DNA of 5,339 nt. Origin: Mollicutes bacterium (GTDB lineage Bacteria > Bacillota_I > Bacilli_A > RF39 > UBA660). The translations under genes and the position numbers were made by a program. Below are positions 5,296 to 5,339 of the stretch, in pieces. The notes beneath the pieces were generated by a model. That model had not been told where the DNA came from. It worked only from the letters and a program-made list of their open reading frames with translations, and made no database searches. Where the stretch lies: assembly GCA_012841465.1 (NCBI GenBank), contig DUUS01000119.1, positions 1 through 5,339 of the forward strand, in the 5' to 3' direction. The stretch's first letter is position 1. Each line of letters opens with the position of its first letter.

Positions 5296-5324
5296 AATAT
5301 ATAACATTTTAAGACAAAAGTCAA
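5296..5324 (-). promoter_or_regulatory. Promoter of the leader / acyltransferase-ligase operon
   Basis: TTGACT (5319-5324) and TATATT (5296-5301) on the minus strand are 17 bp apart, 5/6 matches each. The predicted start at about 5289 is the first base of the leader stem-loop. A weaker possible second promoter lies after the terminator (TGATAATAT, 5167-5175, with a poor -35 around 5190-5195). It would allow terminator-independent expression. Confidence 0.8.
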
Positions 5325-5339
5325 CAATTATCCTTTGCC

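Noticed and set aside
5311..5325. FabT/FapR-type operator in the operon promoter
   Set aside because: A GAC-AAAA-GTC dyad overlaps the -35, but it matches neither consensus well enough to call.
1..5339. CRISPR array, insertion sequence, prophage or origin
   Set aside because: No spaced repeat series, no transposase or integrase sequence, and no cluster of DnaA boxes were seen.

Overview
The window is strongly AT-rich and uses the standard genetic code: tryptophans are TGG and every intact reading frame ends in TAA. Genes carry good GAGG/AAGG-type Shine-Dalgarno sites, there is a lipoprotein signal sequence, and there are several Rho-independent terminators with U-tracts. This fits a low-GC Gram-positive bacterium of the Bacilli/Erysipelotrichia/Tenericutes kind. 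I cannot name a genus.

Left part (1-801). The window opens with a minus-strand fragment of a divergent-AAA/AlbA-type ATP-binding protein. Its coding similarity stops at a tandem 11-bp duplication and an in-frame stop, so it looks like a remnant. A plus-strand lipoprotein follows, with a bacterial Ig-like domain, its own promoter and its own RBS. It is split by one in-frame TAA just after the signal peptide. It ends in a bidirectional terminator shared with the convergent gene.

Middle part (781-2194), all minus strand. From right to left there is a promoter, a structured RNA of about 250 nt with a terminator, then a 222-aa protein of unknown function with almost no room for a promoter of its own. 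Next comes a tRNA-Thr(GGT) with a near-consensus promoter, and 17 nt after it an 81-aa hypothetical protein that seems to depend on the tRNA transcript. The RNA could be a stand-alone ncRNA or a cis-acting leader of the 222-aa gene. I could not match it to a known family.

Right part (2195-5339), minus strand. A compact operon encodes a PlsC-type acyltransferase, a fatty acyl-CoA/acyl-ACP synthetase and a second PlsC-type acyltransferase, with no real gaps between them. This is a split version of the acyltransferase plus acyl-activating arrangement known from Aas. It suggests activation of free fatty acids and their transfer to glycerophospholipid or another acceptor at the membrane. Upstream is a near-consensus promoter whose transcript begins at a stem-loop followed by a strong terminator. 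Complementarity between the two hairpins allows a mutually exclusive antiterminator, so the operon may be controlled by transcription attenuation.

The most interesting points are the two leader-like RNAs, the acyltransferase-ligase-acyltransferase cassette whose first acyltransferase has an altered motif III, and the nonsense-split lipoprotein.
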